Of a DNA stretch of 64,000 bases, positions 24,001-35,744 are shown piece by piece (the first letter of the stretch is position 1; each line of letters starts with the position of its first letter). A program made the position numbers and the translations under genes. The stretch is from Heligmosomoides polygyrus polygyrus (taxonomy: Eukaryota; Nematoda; Chromadorea; Rhabditida; Heligmosomidae): NCBI GenBank assembly GCA_947396885.1, contig OX377205.1, positions 68,730,969-68,794,968 of the forward strand, in the 5' to 3' direction. The notes beneath the pieces are model-generated. The model was not told where the DNA came from. It made no database searches and saw nothing but the letters and a program-made list of their open reading frames with translations.

Positions 24001-27000
24001 TTCCTGGGCACAGTGAAGTGCCTCCTCAGAGTGTACATTGTCGAAGCGAGGGGACTGGTGTCGATGCGCAAGAACGGAATGTGTGACCCCTATCTGATCG
24101 TGAAAATCGGCAAACACAAGGTAAGAGAGAGCACTGCTATCGAACCCAAATAAAGCAGAAGGCGCGCTTTTTAACGGGCAGATACAGGATTGATTTTGAT
24201 TTGCCGGTTACTACTTCATATGGATACGTATGTATGGGGTTTCACTTTTGGATAGGTTTGGCCTCGTGTGGGGCCACGAATGTGACCGAAAATCAAGTTG
24301 AATCTACAAAGTTGGCTATTATGTTGCTACTATCCTCAGTTAGGGGCGCGTGTAGCGCAGCCGGAGGAGGCGCGACTGTCGCGTGCACCCGATACCAGGT
24401 TCCTGGTTCGGATTTCCCGCCCAGGCCAACCAAGCTTTCCATCCCTCCGGAGTCGGTGACTTGGTACCAGACTTGTCTGGGAAGGATAGAGCGCTGACTT
24501 GTTCATTGGTTGGCCACCGCAAGTCATTGCATGGCCTAATACGCATTCAAATCGCCTCCACGACATCCCGTAGAAGTATTAGGTTGTCCCATAAATCCCC
24601 GCCGTTTTTTCCAACGATTCACTGCAGATTTCGCCGGCGGTCTCTTGCATAGCGCTGCATAGCTTTCGAAAGAGAATGATTTGCTCTATCAGAACATTTA
24701 TTGCATTTCTTTTTTCATCGTGAATTTTGTCAATTTTTAGGTCGTTGAAGTGAAAAGTGAAAATGTGAAAAAGTAGCCATTTGCGCACTTGTTCTCTCCG
24801 CTTAAGTTTGTAATTTTTTGCACAGTTTTTTTAAATCGTTTGGAAGACAATGTACTGCACTACAAGAATATGTGTTAGTGCTATTTTCTCATTTGTCCTT
24901 TATTGATTTTTAGGTCATCAAATTGGGAATTCCGACTTTTCTGTCCGAATTTTTACCAAAACTCCGGTTCTGTGGTTGGACTTTTTTGCTTGGTGTTATA
25001 TGTCGTTTGGAAGAAGATGTCTTGCTCAGTAAGAATTTGTGTCGCGTTTATTGGCTCACGCTGATTTCTGTCGAATATCAACAACTGAAGAAGGGGAAGG
25101 AGTTGTTGGTGAAGGCGATTTTTCTCTTTTTGGCATTTTGTTGGCATTCAATAGAAATCTATAAACGCAACGAACATTATTATAGAACGTTACATTCTTT
25201 TTCGAATGACTTTTAAAACCAGCCCAAAAAGTCCAACCACAGAGCAGGAGCTGTCGGCAAAAATAACCATCCTTCTTCGGACGTCCCAATTTCATGACCT
25301 AAAAATCAATAAAGGACAAATGAGCAAATAGCACTAACATATATTCTTGTAGTACAGAACATTGTCTTCCAAATGCTCGAAGAAACTGCGCAAAAAACAC
25401 AAACCTAAGCGGAGAGAACAAGTGCGCAAATGGCTACTTTTTCACTTTTCACTTCATCGACCTAAAAATTGACGAAATCCATGATGAAAAAAGAAATGCA
25501 ATACATGCTCTGATAGAGCAAATCATTATCTTTCGAAAGCTATGCAGCGCTATGCAAGAGACCGCCGGGGAAATCCGCAATGAATCGTTGAAAAAAACGG
25601 TGGGGACTTATGGGACAACCTAATAGAATGCGTGGCACATCCCAAAAGGGATTAAGCAACGCCGTCCTTTATCCTTTATCCTCAGTTCGTGAATTTCAAA
25701 GATATACCAGATTCGCTGGTTTCACTCGTTACTACAGTACATGTACACCAACGCTGGAGGGAAGTTTCGGTACAAATCTATTGTTTCGCGTTGGTACGCA
25801 CACTAAAGGAGAGCGGAATTATCAGACTGCATCGGCAAATGAGCCGAAGTGGAATGGAAGAAAAGTACATTCAATAAAATATGGGAAGAGCGGGGCTCTA
25901 ACAAGCAATACAAGAGAAAAGGAGGGACGCTGATATCTAAAGATGAAATTTGCGGCTCCTTTTTTTTATTTTTCGCCGCGTTAGATAAATCAATCAATGT
26001 TTCTTCACAGAAATTTGCAGCAACTTTCAACTATCCTGATTCCTAACATGAGGTGAAGTCGGGAAATCGTCCTACTTATTATGGCCTGACAGCATGGCGA
26101 AAATAGAAGAGGTCAAACGGGGTACACCACTAGTAAAGCACCAACCTGAGTTATATCAGCTTAGCCAAGCCTGTTAGGTAATTGGCCTAATAGAGTTCGC
26201 TCCATTGGCTGTTGTCTTTATATGCTCCACGATGTCCACGGAAAGAAAAGCCCTGTATTTGACAGAAATGTGTCTTTAGGTGAACCTTAAGAAGAAGTAT
26301 CGAGCAGACACCGTGGATCCTGTCTTTGGTGAATGCATTGAACTGGAGGTGAACATACCGGTTGAGAAAGATTTGGAGGTAACGGTGATGGACCAGAGGA
26401 AGATCGTTTCTGGTCAGTGATCTAGCTCTGAAATTGGCCGCGTTGCTGTGTGGATTTTCGTGCTCAGATGACACCATCGGATTCACCAAAATTGACCTCG
26501 AAAACCGCCTCCTCACGAAGTATCGAGCGACCGTGGGCCTTAGCCGGCAACATACCATCCAGGGAGAAATGCAGTGGAGAGACCAGCTAACGCCGTTGGC
26601 CACTCTTAAAGGGTAGGTTGCAGAAACAAGGCTAGTGGTCATGATTTGCAGTAGTACGCGAGCTAGAATTTTGAGAAAAGGAGTGTAGTGACTGTGAATT
26701 AAGCTTTCCTGCGCTCTTTTTTTTTACGAAGAAGCAGCTTATCGCGAAAGCAAGCTTCAGAAGTCCGAAAAGCAAAGGCACACCGAACGTCCCAGTCCGA
26801 AGTTTCTAGCATTTCAGCTATTGCCGAAAAATGCTAGTGGACCCGCCAACAGTGTTGGAGAAAGACGGCGACGAAGGCATCAAAATTCTTGGAATTGAGT
26901 TCTGGCATTCGCAAGTGCGGCAGGAGATGGAAGAGTGGGTCCTACTCTCTCACTATTTGACAGCGTTCGTGAGTGCTACTTGAACAACACTACAGACAAG

Positions 27001-30000
27001 CAATAACTAAGTAAGGTCAAAATAAGGACTCTCCAGTGTAACAGAGAGCAGTGTAGCGGAAAAGAAATACCAGAATTACGAACAGCATTCTAATCATTAA
27101 ATACTTGTGAGAACATGGCGGTAGAAACGGAAATAAGCGTTGATTGGGATTGCTCGATACACCATTCAGCAGCCGCTTGCTAGGGAACTGCCTCAGAGTA
27201 AGCTAGAAGTGCAAAAGCGAACTGCATAGGAGGAATCCTCTAAATATTGAGAAACCATGTTTTGCTTTCGCCGAAACGAACTATTATAGATGCAGTAAAG
27301 AGTCCCCCGTGGTTAATCATGCTCGCAGACTCGCGAACATCACGGAACCGGTAGGGTACTTTGGTGCGGCTTAGGCTGTGGAGAGGTAGGGATGGAGTTC
27401 CGGAAGAAAGACGTCAGGGGTTCGATTCTTGCACACACGCTACCGGATGTCAGGCTTTGTAACCATTTTCTAACGTCTGTTCGCCGCACTGTGCACAAAT
27501 GAGATTTCTTTATTTATAGCAGTCTTTACTTTGCTATAAATAAATCTCATTTGTATATCATTTTGGGGACTACTGGGCTATAACTTCTTTATTTGTGCTA
27601 AACAAAGGATAGAGTAATAACTTCTTTATTACCCTATCCTTTGTTTGTACTTCATGATTTGTTACCAACATTCCGAACGCACGACGAGTTATGGAATTTT
27701 CCAAAGCACATTAAACCCTAATGTTCACAAGCGAAGAAAGCCTGTGAAGGCAAAAAGACAAAGCCTGAAATCCGCTGTTGAAACTTCGACATTTAAGGTA
27801 GATAAATGAACGGTTACGGTGTGTAAAGTTGGCGATGTCGGAATCACTGATTTCGCCGAAACTTCACTAGAACGGATATTCGCCGCACTGATCAGGAGTA
27901 TTAGGTTCGCTTATGGATGTTACCCTAGGCTACAGCAGGATGCGGTCCGCACGGGTGTAGAGCAGTTATGAACTCCTCCTCAGGGGATATCTCTCCATAA
28001 ACTCGATAGAAGAATAGGAATACGGAATATGTAGCGGAATTGTGGAACCCACGTCCCGCTTTCGAAGCAGCGTCCACACCTCTGCACCACCCATGCCACA
28101 CTTGTACTGCGCCAGCGATTCGTAATGTGCTCCAGTCGGCGGCCACTGTTAACCATATGGAACTTCGAGCGTATCCTAATGGATTACCCAAAGATTTTTG
28201 AAAAACAAGGCATATTTCGCGACTAATAAGATTATAAGATTCTTACAATACTATTTTATTCTGCCGCACCAGCATACCGTTCAGAAGTTCCCTGGTAGGA
28301 ACAAGCTGTGTACCCTAGCACTGTCGTTGACGTCAAAGTGATAGACCGGCTGCTAAGTATGATAACTGTATGTATGCCGGCGAAGGTGGTAGATATCGAT
28401 GTTGCCTGAACGTGAGAGGAGTCTTATGAAATGATTTCGTCCAACGCTGCATCACTAGTGCAGAGTGAGGTCATGATCTGATTTACGTAGAACTTTCACC
28501 GCAATAGCGACGTTCACATATGTACATAGTCTGGGATTTTTCGTAGTCCACAAGACCACATCCTCCATTAACTGGAGTGAAGTTTTTTGAAGCCAAATAT
28601 AATTCTCCAAAGAAGTGCATATTAGGTTGTTCCAAAAATAGTGGCTAATTTTACACTCACATTCAAACAGAAGTATCTCAAGTACAAATCTGTTAGACCA
28701 AATCTGAACTTAAGAATGTAGGAATATTCCTAACAGGGGAACGTGGATAACAGATCTACTTGCGTAAAGCTCTGTAGTCGTTGAATGAGTTGGTATATGT
28801 CGCGTAGGTGAGCAGCATTCGTAGGTAGGAGCGCGCCAGCGAATAGTAACAAAACAAAGCACAGGCCGAACACATGCCAACCCATCAAGTACATGCCCTC
28901 TCTGAATGCCACGCAATGCGGTGTGATTGGTTTAGACGTTCCCACCTACCAATGCTGCTCACCTACGCGACATATAACGTAGGACGATCTTGCCACTCCC
29001 ATTCTTCCAGTATTCAAGTCCCGTCCCAACTACATGTTTCAGAAGCCAAATGGTGGCATTTTGTTGGCTGTGGAGAGGGACGTATAGAGTAGCTTGCTTC
29101 TAGTGGAGAACTTGGTTTGGAATTTTGAAGCTCCACGTTTTATGAGGTTTACGATAGAGAAATAGGATAGAAGGGGAGAAATACTAAGCCATTATTTCTT
29201 GATCAGCTTACATATAGAGGATTTTCTCTAAGAAATCCAGTGAGGTACAACGCATTAAACCGTTGATTTCCCTGAGCACAATCAAACACCCTATCACCTG
29301 AAAATGTCCAGGCAAAATTACTGCAGTAGTCTTTTGAAATGCAAGTATGTACATCGCAGCAACTCCAGTTTCACATCTCTGCAGATTCACTTCCCTAAAA
29401 GTCAGATTAGAGGGTCCCAGGTGAATCAGCGGCAAACCTATAATAAGTGAAACACTCACGCTGGACAGGATTTCTCAGCGTTCTGTCAGTTCTCCTTTAT
29501 TCAGATGGGACAAGGCAATGGCTAGTCGTGCTGCAGGCGGAAAGGATTCCTCAGAACGGGCTGTGGACGCTGAAGTCGTCAACAGCGAAGTGAGTCTCGG
29601 GTCCTTTGGAAACAGTCAATGCGCCTGGTTCTGCCTTTCTATGCATGTCGCCGGAACTGTTTCAGGCGAAGAGCGGCCAAGACGAGAAGTCGCAGAAGTG
29701 GCAGCGAGGAGATGAAGTGCGCGCGAAGAAGGCGTCCATCGCCCAACATGGCACGATCAAGAGGGGTGTGGTGAGAGGGGCAGCTTCTAGCTATTCTACG
29801 CAGGGTAACCCAGATCAGCGCTCACTGCTTTCAGGAACTGAACCCGGAAGAGCAACTGGAGGTGAGGAAGCTGAACCGAGAGAAGATCACCGGCCGTCCG
29901 CTTCAGCAAGTGGCGCTCTTCATTCTGCTCAAGGTTCCCGTTACTTACTATGCCCAAGCTATACATCATTCCAAATCTTTCACTTGTGTTCGGGAGAGAC

Positions 30001-33000
30001 GAAATCAGCAAGTATCCCCATGTGGTCAATGCACCTAACTAGCTTATTAGACAAGAGTACTCGCTCTGCACCTCGATCACACAGTAAAATGTGGCTCAAA
30101 ATAACGGAAAATGATTTTGTTCGAAACGATACATGGGCGCGAAAATGTTCCCAGAAATGGCTCAAAATCTGTGCAGAACTCGGCTTACACAAAGCTATGG
30201 CTCAGAGGAAGAAAGCTCATTCTGGTCAGGACACTTTTCGCATCACCTTGTGTTCCATACATTACAAATAGACCAAATAAATCTAAGAACTTTCGGAAGG
30301 TGCCTGGAAGGCAGAATAGGAAACCTTGTGCCGACGTGCACGCCACAGCTGGCGCCTCTTCTCTCTGCGCTACCACGCGCCCATCAGCAATGATCTGGTG
30401 AGGAAAATGAATGGAGAAATCTTGATGGCTAACAGGCGCTCATCGAGCGTTACTCTTTTGAATGACGGATGCTTGCTTTCTCCTTTGCCAATCATCTTTT
30501 TCGCATTTTGTATGCTCCACATCTGAGTCACATCGGTCCGACTCTGCTTTGACAGTCTGAACAGGCAGTTAATATCTAAGCCTTGCAGCAGCACTTGATG
30601 CTTAATATAGGCTTCATCGGATGAAAATCAGCTTAAGAAAAGCAAATTGGGCAAGTTTTTCGCCAACATGCGCATTTTTTCATTCCCTGCTATCCCACAA
30701 CACCAACTTGCTACAAATCCCTCTAGTAAACGGTTTGGAGATGGGATTTGTATTTTGGGTTAACAAAAAATTTAGAGCAAATAGTAAGGTGGGTCGAGCA
30801 GTGTCCATCTTACTTGTATAGCTATCTCTTCCGCTTCCTTTTCGAAAACTCTGAATCTAGAAGGTTTGATATTGAACTGAGATCGAACTTTCATATCTAC
30901 CATCACCCGGGGGATTACCTGTAGCTTCGGCCTCCAAGCGCAAGACCACCCAGCTCTCCTTGATCTTCTCCTTGATCTAATTTGAGCGCTGTGGCTGTCG
31001 CCATCAATGTGCTGTTTGACTGCGGTCGCAAGAACACCGTTATCAAATGGCGCAACATCAGTAAAGGAGCCAGCGAGGAGTTCCCGGGCACAAGGTGACC
31101 CTAAAAGTTTAGTGTGTGTTTTCTGCCAGGGGTACACCCCAAGCAGGGAGCACGTGTTCAATAGATTTGTTAGGTGCAAGATCGTTCTATGCAGCTTACC
31201 TCTATAACAGGTCTAGAGTTTGAACTGCCTTTGGAGTGCAAGGAGCCAGCAGGGTGATGGGAGTGTAGCAACGCTGGTCGTGTTTCGTTGTTGCTCACCA
31301 CCAGCAAAATGAGCAGTCGACCATGCCAGATGAGCAGTTTCGCGTTGAGACTAGGCCGGATTATGGATTGGTTTAGATGAACCTTGTTCCGGAGCACGTG
31401 GAGACTCGCACCCTTCTCACTGAAATAGGCGGCAACGCCCCGTGTGGAGAGCTGCGAATGTTCGTCGACATATTTCCGGTGGGACTCAGCTGGCTGGCCT
31501 TTCTTGGCCTTTCAAGTCTACAAATCACATTTCAGATGGACTACGGCCTGGTACCTCCTCCGATTGTTATCCGCCCTCGAGATCCGGAGAACTATCAGCT
31601 GCGGATCGCTCTATTCAATGTGTGCGGGGCGATTCCAGTGAAACGAAGTTTTGGAATCCCGGTAAGGGTTCAAGCACGAGAAGTACAGTGCATCAGGAGA
31701 GGTGTAACTTGTGTTTAGACATCGGACTTATATGTGAAGGTGTACATCAATGGCTCGCAGAAGGCGCAGAAGTCCGACGTTCATTTCCGGTACTGCTGCT
31801 TACGCTGACGTAGTTCCCACTCTTCAGTAGAACTGACCTTTACTTCAGATCAACGGACGGCTGTGGTGAATTCAACTGGCGATTCGTAATCAATGTCGCA
31901 TATAACCCTTGGGAGCGGAAGATCATCAACTACTCAAAGAAGAGGCTCTTCAAGTGAGAGTGTTTGGCTGGAAATTTCAGGAGGGAGGGTGCTTACTAAC
32001 GCTCTGAAAGAACTCACATCACGTTCCCATTCCACTGCTTGGCCTCCTAAAGCAGGGCTGCAAGACAAACAGTGGTTAGGCACGTTGAGCGATCCAGAGT
32101 TGGCACTTCAAAGGCGAGGAAGGCCCTATTAAGAAGATTTGAAACCCTTCTCATTGAAATTCAGAGTCTCACGTAAACGCTCGATCGAATAAAAGGGCCA
32201 GTCTGGACAGCTCGAATTGTTCGGTGCGGTTCACTTTGTAAACTGCGAACACACCTGAACAACTGGAAGGAAGAAAGCTCCAACCGATCTGAATTCAAGA
32301 CCCACTGAACCGTCTGGGTGACCCTTTGTTGCGGCTAGTAAAGAGGTGCACAGGCAGAACTGGACGAAGAAAGGGGCTCTGGAATGCGGTCCATCTAAGC
32401 TACCAGTGTCAAAATTGCCACTTTCTGTAGTTTCTTTCGTTGCCCGGCTCCGTGCTCTAGAGCACCGAACAGAAGCGTCCCTCCTATCTACATATGTATT
32501 AGGTTACAGGGAATGTTATCGCTGCTTTTGACTTCTGACTTGGGATGATCATAACTTTGTTCCTTGCCAATCATTTCACTTAAGGCGAAAATGCTAGAAT
32601 GTGCCAATAAAACCCGCTAGTAGCAATATTTAGGTAGTGAACAAACGGGCAATTAGAGCTCACAAACTGGCTCGACCTATTCCTCTGACGACCTTCAATT
32701 CTGAGTGAAGCTCTCTGTTACATTAACGTTCTCTATCTCTATTTCAAAGCTTCTCATATCAGCACTTTATTGCTGATTTTTTTAAAGAATTGCTTCCTAA
32801 CATAACAGCTCTATTTCAAAGCTTCTCATATCAGCACTTTATTGCTGATTTTTTTGAGAATTGCTTCCTAACATAACAGCTGATTGATTTGTTTTCAACT
32901 TCGCTTTCCGAGATTTACGCCATGAAACTCCATGACACGGAAATTGGGGTTTTCTGCTGTCAGAACAGAAAGTGGTCCATATTCTCAGATTTTTGCAGTT

Positions 33001-35682
33001 ATTTTACATATTACATAAAAATTAAATAAAGTATAAAAAATAAAAATAGTAAATTTCGTGAAACGACATGTTTTCTCCATGTAAGGGTATCAAAACACCC
33101 TACGGACTCGTGGTAAACAAACCATGATGGGAACATTCAAGGCACAAAAACGGCGGGAATTTACCTTGCAACTTAATGAATGGGTGATGCAGGACTTCGG
33201 TTGAGGGCTCACCTCCCTAGCCCTCCTGGATCTCTGCAGTCAGTGTCAGTGTTTTGACTCTACTTCTTTCTAGTTCCTTCCTTCATCCATGTCGGGCAAA
33301 CTGCTAGCTTGCAATGTTAAGACAAATCCGCATTAACCCGGATGTAGTAGACGACTTCGTCTTCCAGAGTGTCACTTGTTGTTATGCTACATCGAGGCTT
33401 TTACATGTGTAATTATGAAGGCCCGCCTTTTCCATCTTAAACTTCCCCTTCTACTAACGGCTATTCTGAATGGAAGAATTATCCTTACAATGAGAGAAAA
33501 CCCTTGCTTTGGTATTCCCACCTCCACACTTCTACACTACAAACAAATGCACTCACAACACACTCGAAATTAACGAAAAACGCACAATCTGTCACACGAA
33601 CTGAGCTCCACGTCCTTTTAATAGCTGATCTAAGAGTTCATCCATTATGGAGTACAGTGCTAGTGGGGAGTTTTTGAACATCAACATTGTCTTGAGATAT
33701 TTTAATCACAGTAGAGTTTTACTGTGGTTGGAATATCTCAATAACTTTTAGTTATAGTGTTTTGCACTCTAACTATGAGCGGACCATGTGGAAAACATTC
33801 GGGCACAAATGCAGTCATTGAAGGCCTATGAATTTGGGCAAAATGTTAATGGCTTTGCCCTATTACAGAAAAATCCGTTTTTTGTGAGATTGTACAAGGT
33901 GGTCTTAAAGCCCTAAAAATGCTCGTCTCCGCAGCGAAATAACCTGCATCAGACCTCATATGTTGTTTTGTTCACCACTCGCAAAATTTGACAGTGGGCT
34001 GCGTTTCTTTCGTTTCTACGTAAGGAATTGTAGCGAAACCTTGGTTTTGATAGAAATTTATGCTGTGGTTAACCAAAGAGCCACGATTAAGTGCTTCATT
34101 AGAAGGTTTAATACCTTGTTGATGCTGAATAGCTTGAAATATGTCGTGTCGTAGGAGATTATGGATAGCTGACCAATCTCACACCATTTTGATTAAAAGC
34201 CAGTTGCTCAGAAAAAAATATACGTGGATATTGGGACGCATGGTAGTGCCATGGGAGGTGGAGTCGACTGTTATCTGCAACAAAAACCGAGGTTCTTGGT
34301 TCGGGTTCCGCCCAAGCAAACCAAGCGCTCCGCCCAAGCAAACCAACCAAGGTAGCACAGTTTTCTGAGAAAGACAGAACAACTTGTCCCTCAGATGTCA
34401 CAAAATCTTTATTGTAGAACAACTTCGCATTCCAACTGTCGCCACCATATCCCCTGGAAGTATAGTGCGTGGTATCCCAAATAGGGAGGGAATGGTTAGC
34501 GCTGACCTTTATGCATTCTCCTTTTATACAGGCGTAATTAAGGTCGAAAGGCAATCATCACTTTGAAAACTACAACACTCCGTGGAGCTGTCACCGATTC
34601 CCTAAATTCGACTCATGCTGCCACGTACTGTGGTCATCCGCTCTCCTTAACTCTGAGCCGTGACTTCAAAGCAGCGGCACTTTGTAGGAGTGCTTCCTCT
34701 AGAAGAAAAATGGCTACTAGTCCCCTAAAGCTTGTGACCACCTTAGGGTGTAGCAATTGTGGAGGATTAAGAAGAACTCCGTTTGCTTGTTTTAAGGAGC
34801 AGGAAGGCGGTCATTTTTTAGTACTAAAATAAGAGATTGGGCCATGCCTCGTTCGAGATGTTCCGATTTTGATTCAATCGATAGCAAAATTTTTGCTAGC
34901 ATGGAGTTTCACGCCTGTAAACGCTACAACAAAAACTGCTATGCTTTCCAGAGGTACGATGTGGCTGGCAACTCATCACATGAAGTAATAAGATGTTTCA
35001 GGAAAGCCAGCGAGTCGATGATGGATCCGTTGGTGATCATCCAGCTTTGGGACAAGAACAAATTTCGCAAAGATGAGATGCTCGGGCAAATGGTCATGGA
35101 CATCACCCACTTCAAAGGTGACGGCTATCCTTATTAATCGCAACCATTCTCACGGTGAAAGCCCATTTTATTTCAGAGGGAATAGATGACCCAGAGGACG
35201 TCGGTATAATAAGGAAAAGGAAGCCTGCCTCTGAGAGGTGTCGGTTCTGCAGTCGGAAATGCTGCTGCGTGAGGTAAGAGCTGGTCGTAGATCAGCAGCA
35301 GTTGTTCTTGGAGAAGCCTCCATCGCTAAGGTGTTTTTAAGGGTATGCATATTCTGCAAGGACACCAGATGCGGATGCAAAGCACGCAGAACTGTTAAGA
35401 TGCCGTTTCCGAAGCCGATGGTGATTCATCTACACATGATTCAGCTCACTTCTTCCCTTCACTAAAATTTTGCGTTAAGAACATTTCTGGTACCCCTCTT
35501 CCTCTTTCAGAAGTACAAAATCCCTAAGGAAGACGTTGTGGATACAATCAATCTGTTCGACTCGGACAGCATCAGAGGGTGGTGGCCGGTGCTCACGGAG
35601 AAACCACCTCATAGACAGGTTAGAACGACAGCCCAGCTACTGCTTCAATTCCTTAAAAAAAACTTCATTTATATAACCGAGA

Positions 35683-35744
<62 letters not shown>

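Noticed and set aside
29505..29589. Alternative frame [20 protein letters not shown] in the same exon
   Set aside because: It needs phase 1 input and gives phase 2 output, which leads to a stop in exon 29835 or an incompatible join. The chosen frame is consistent on both sides.
30305..30400. Arg-rich open stretch ending at a GTGAGG donor, possible ferlin exon
   Set aside because: The [16 protein letters not shown] join between 29933 and 31377 is conserved in ferlins and leaves no room for it.
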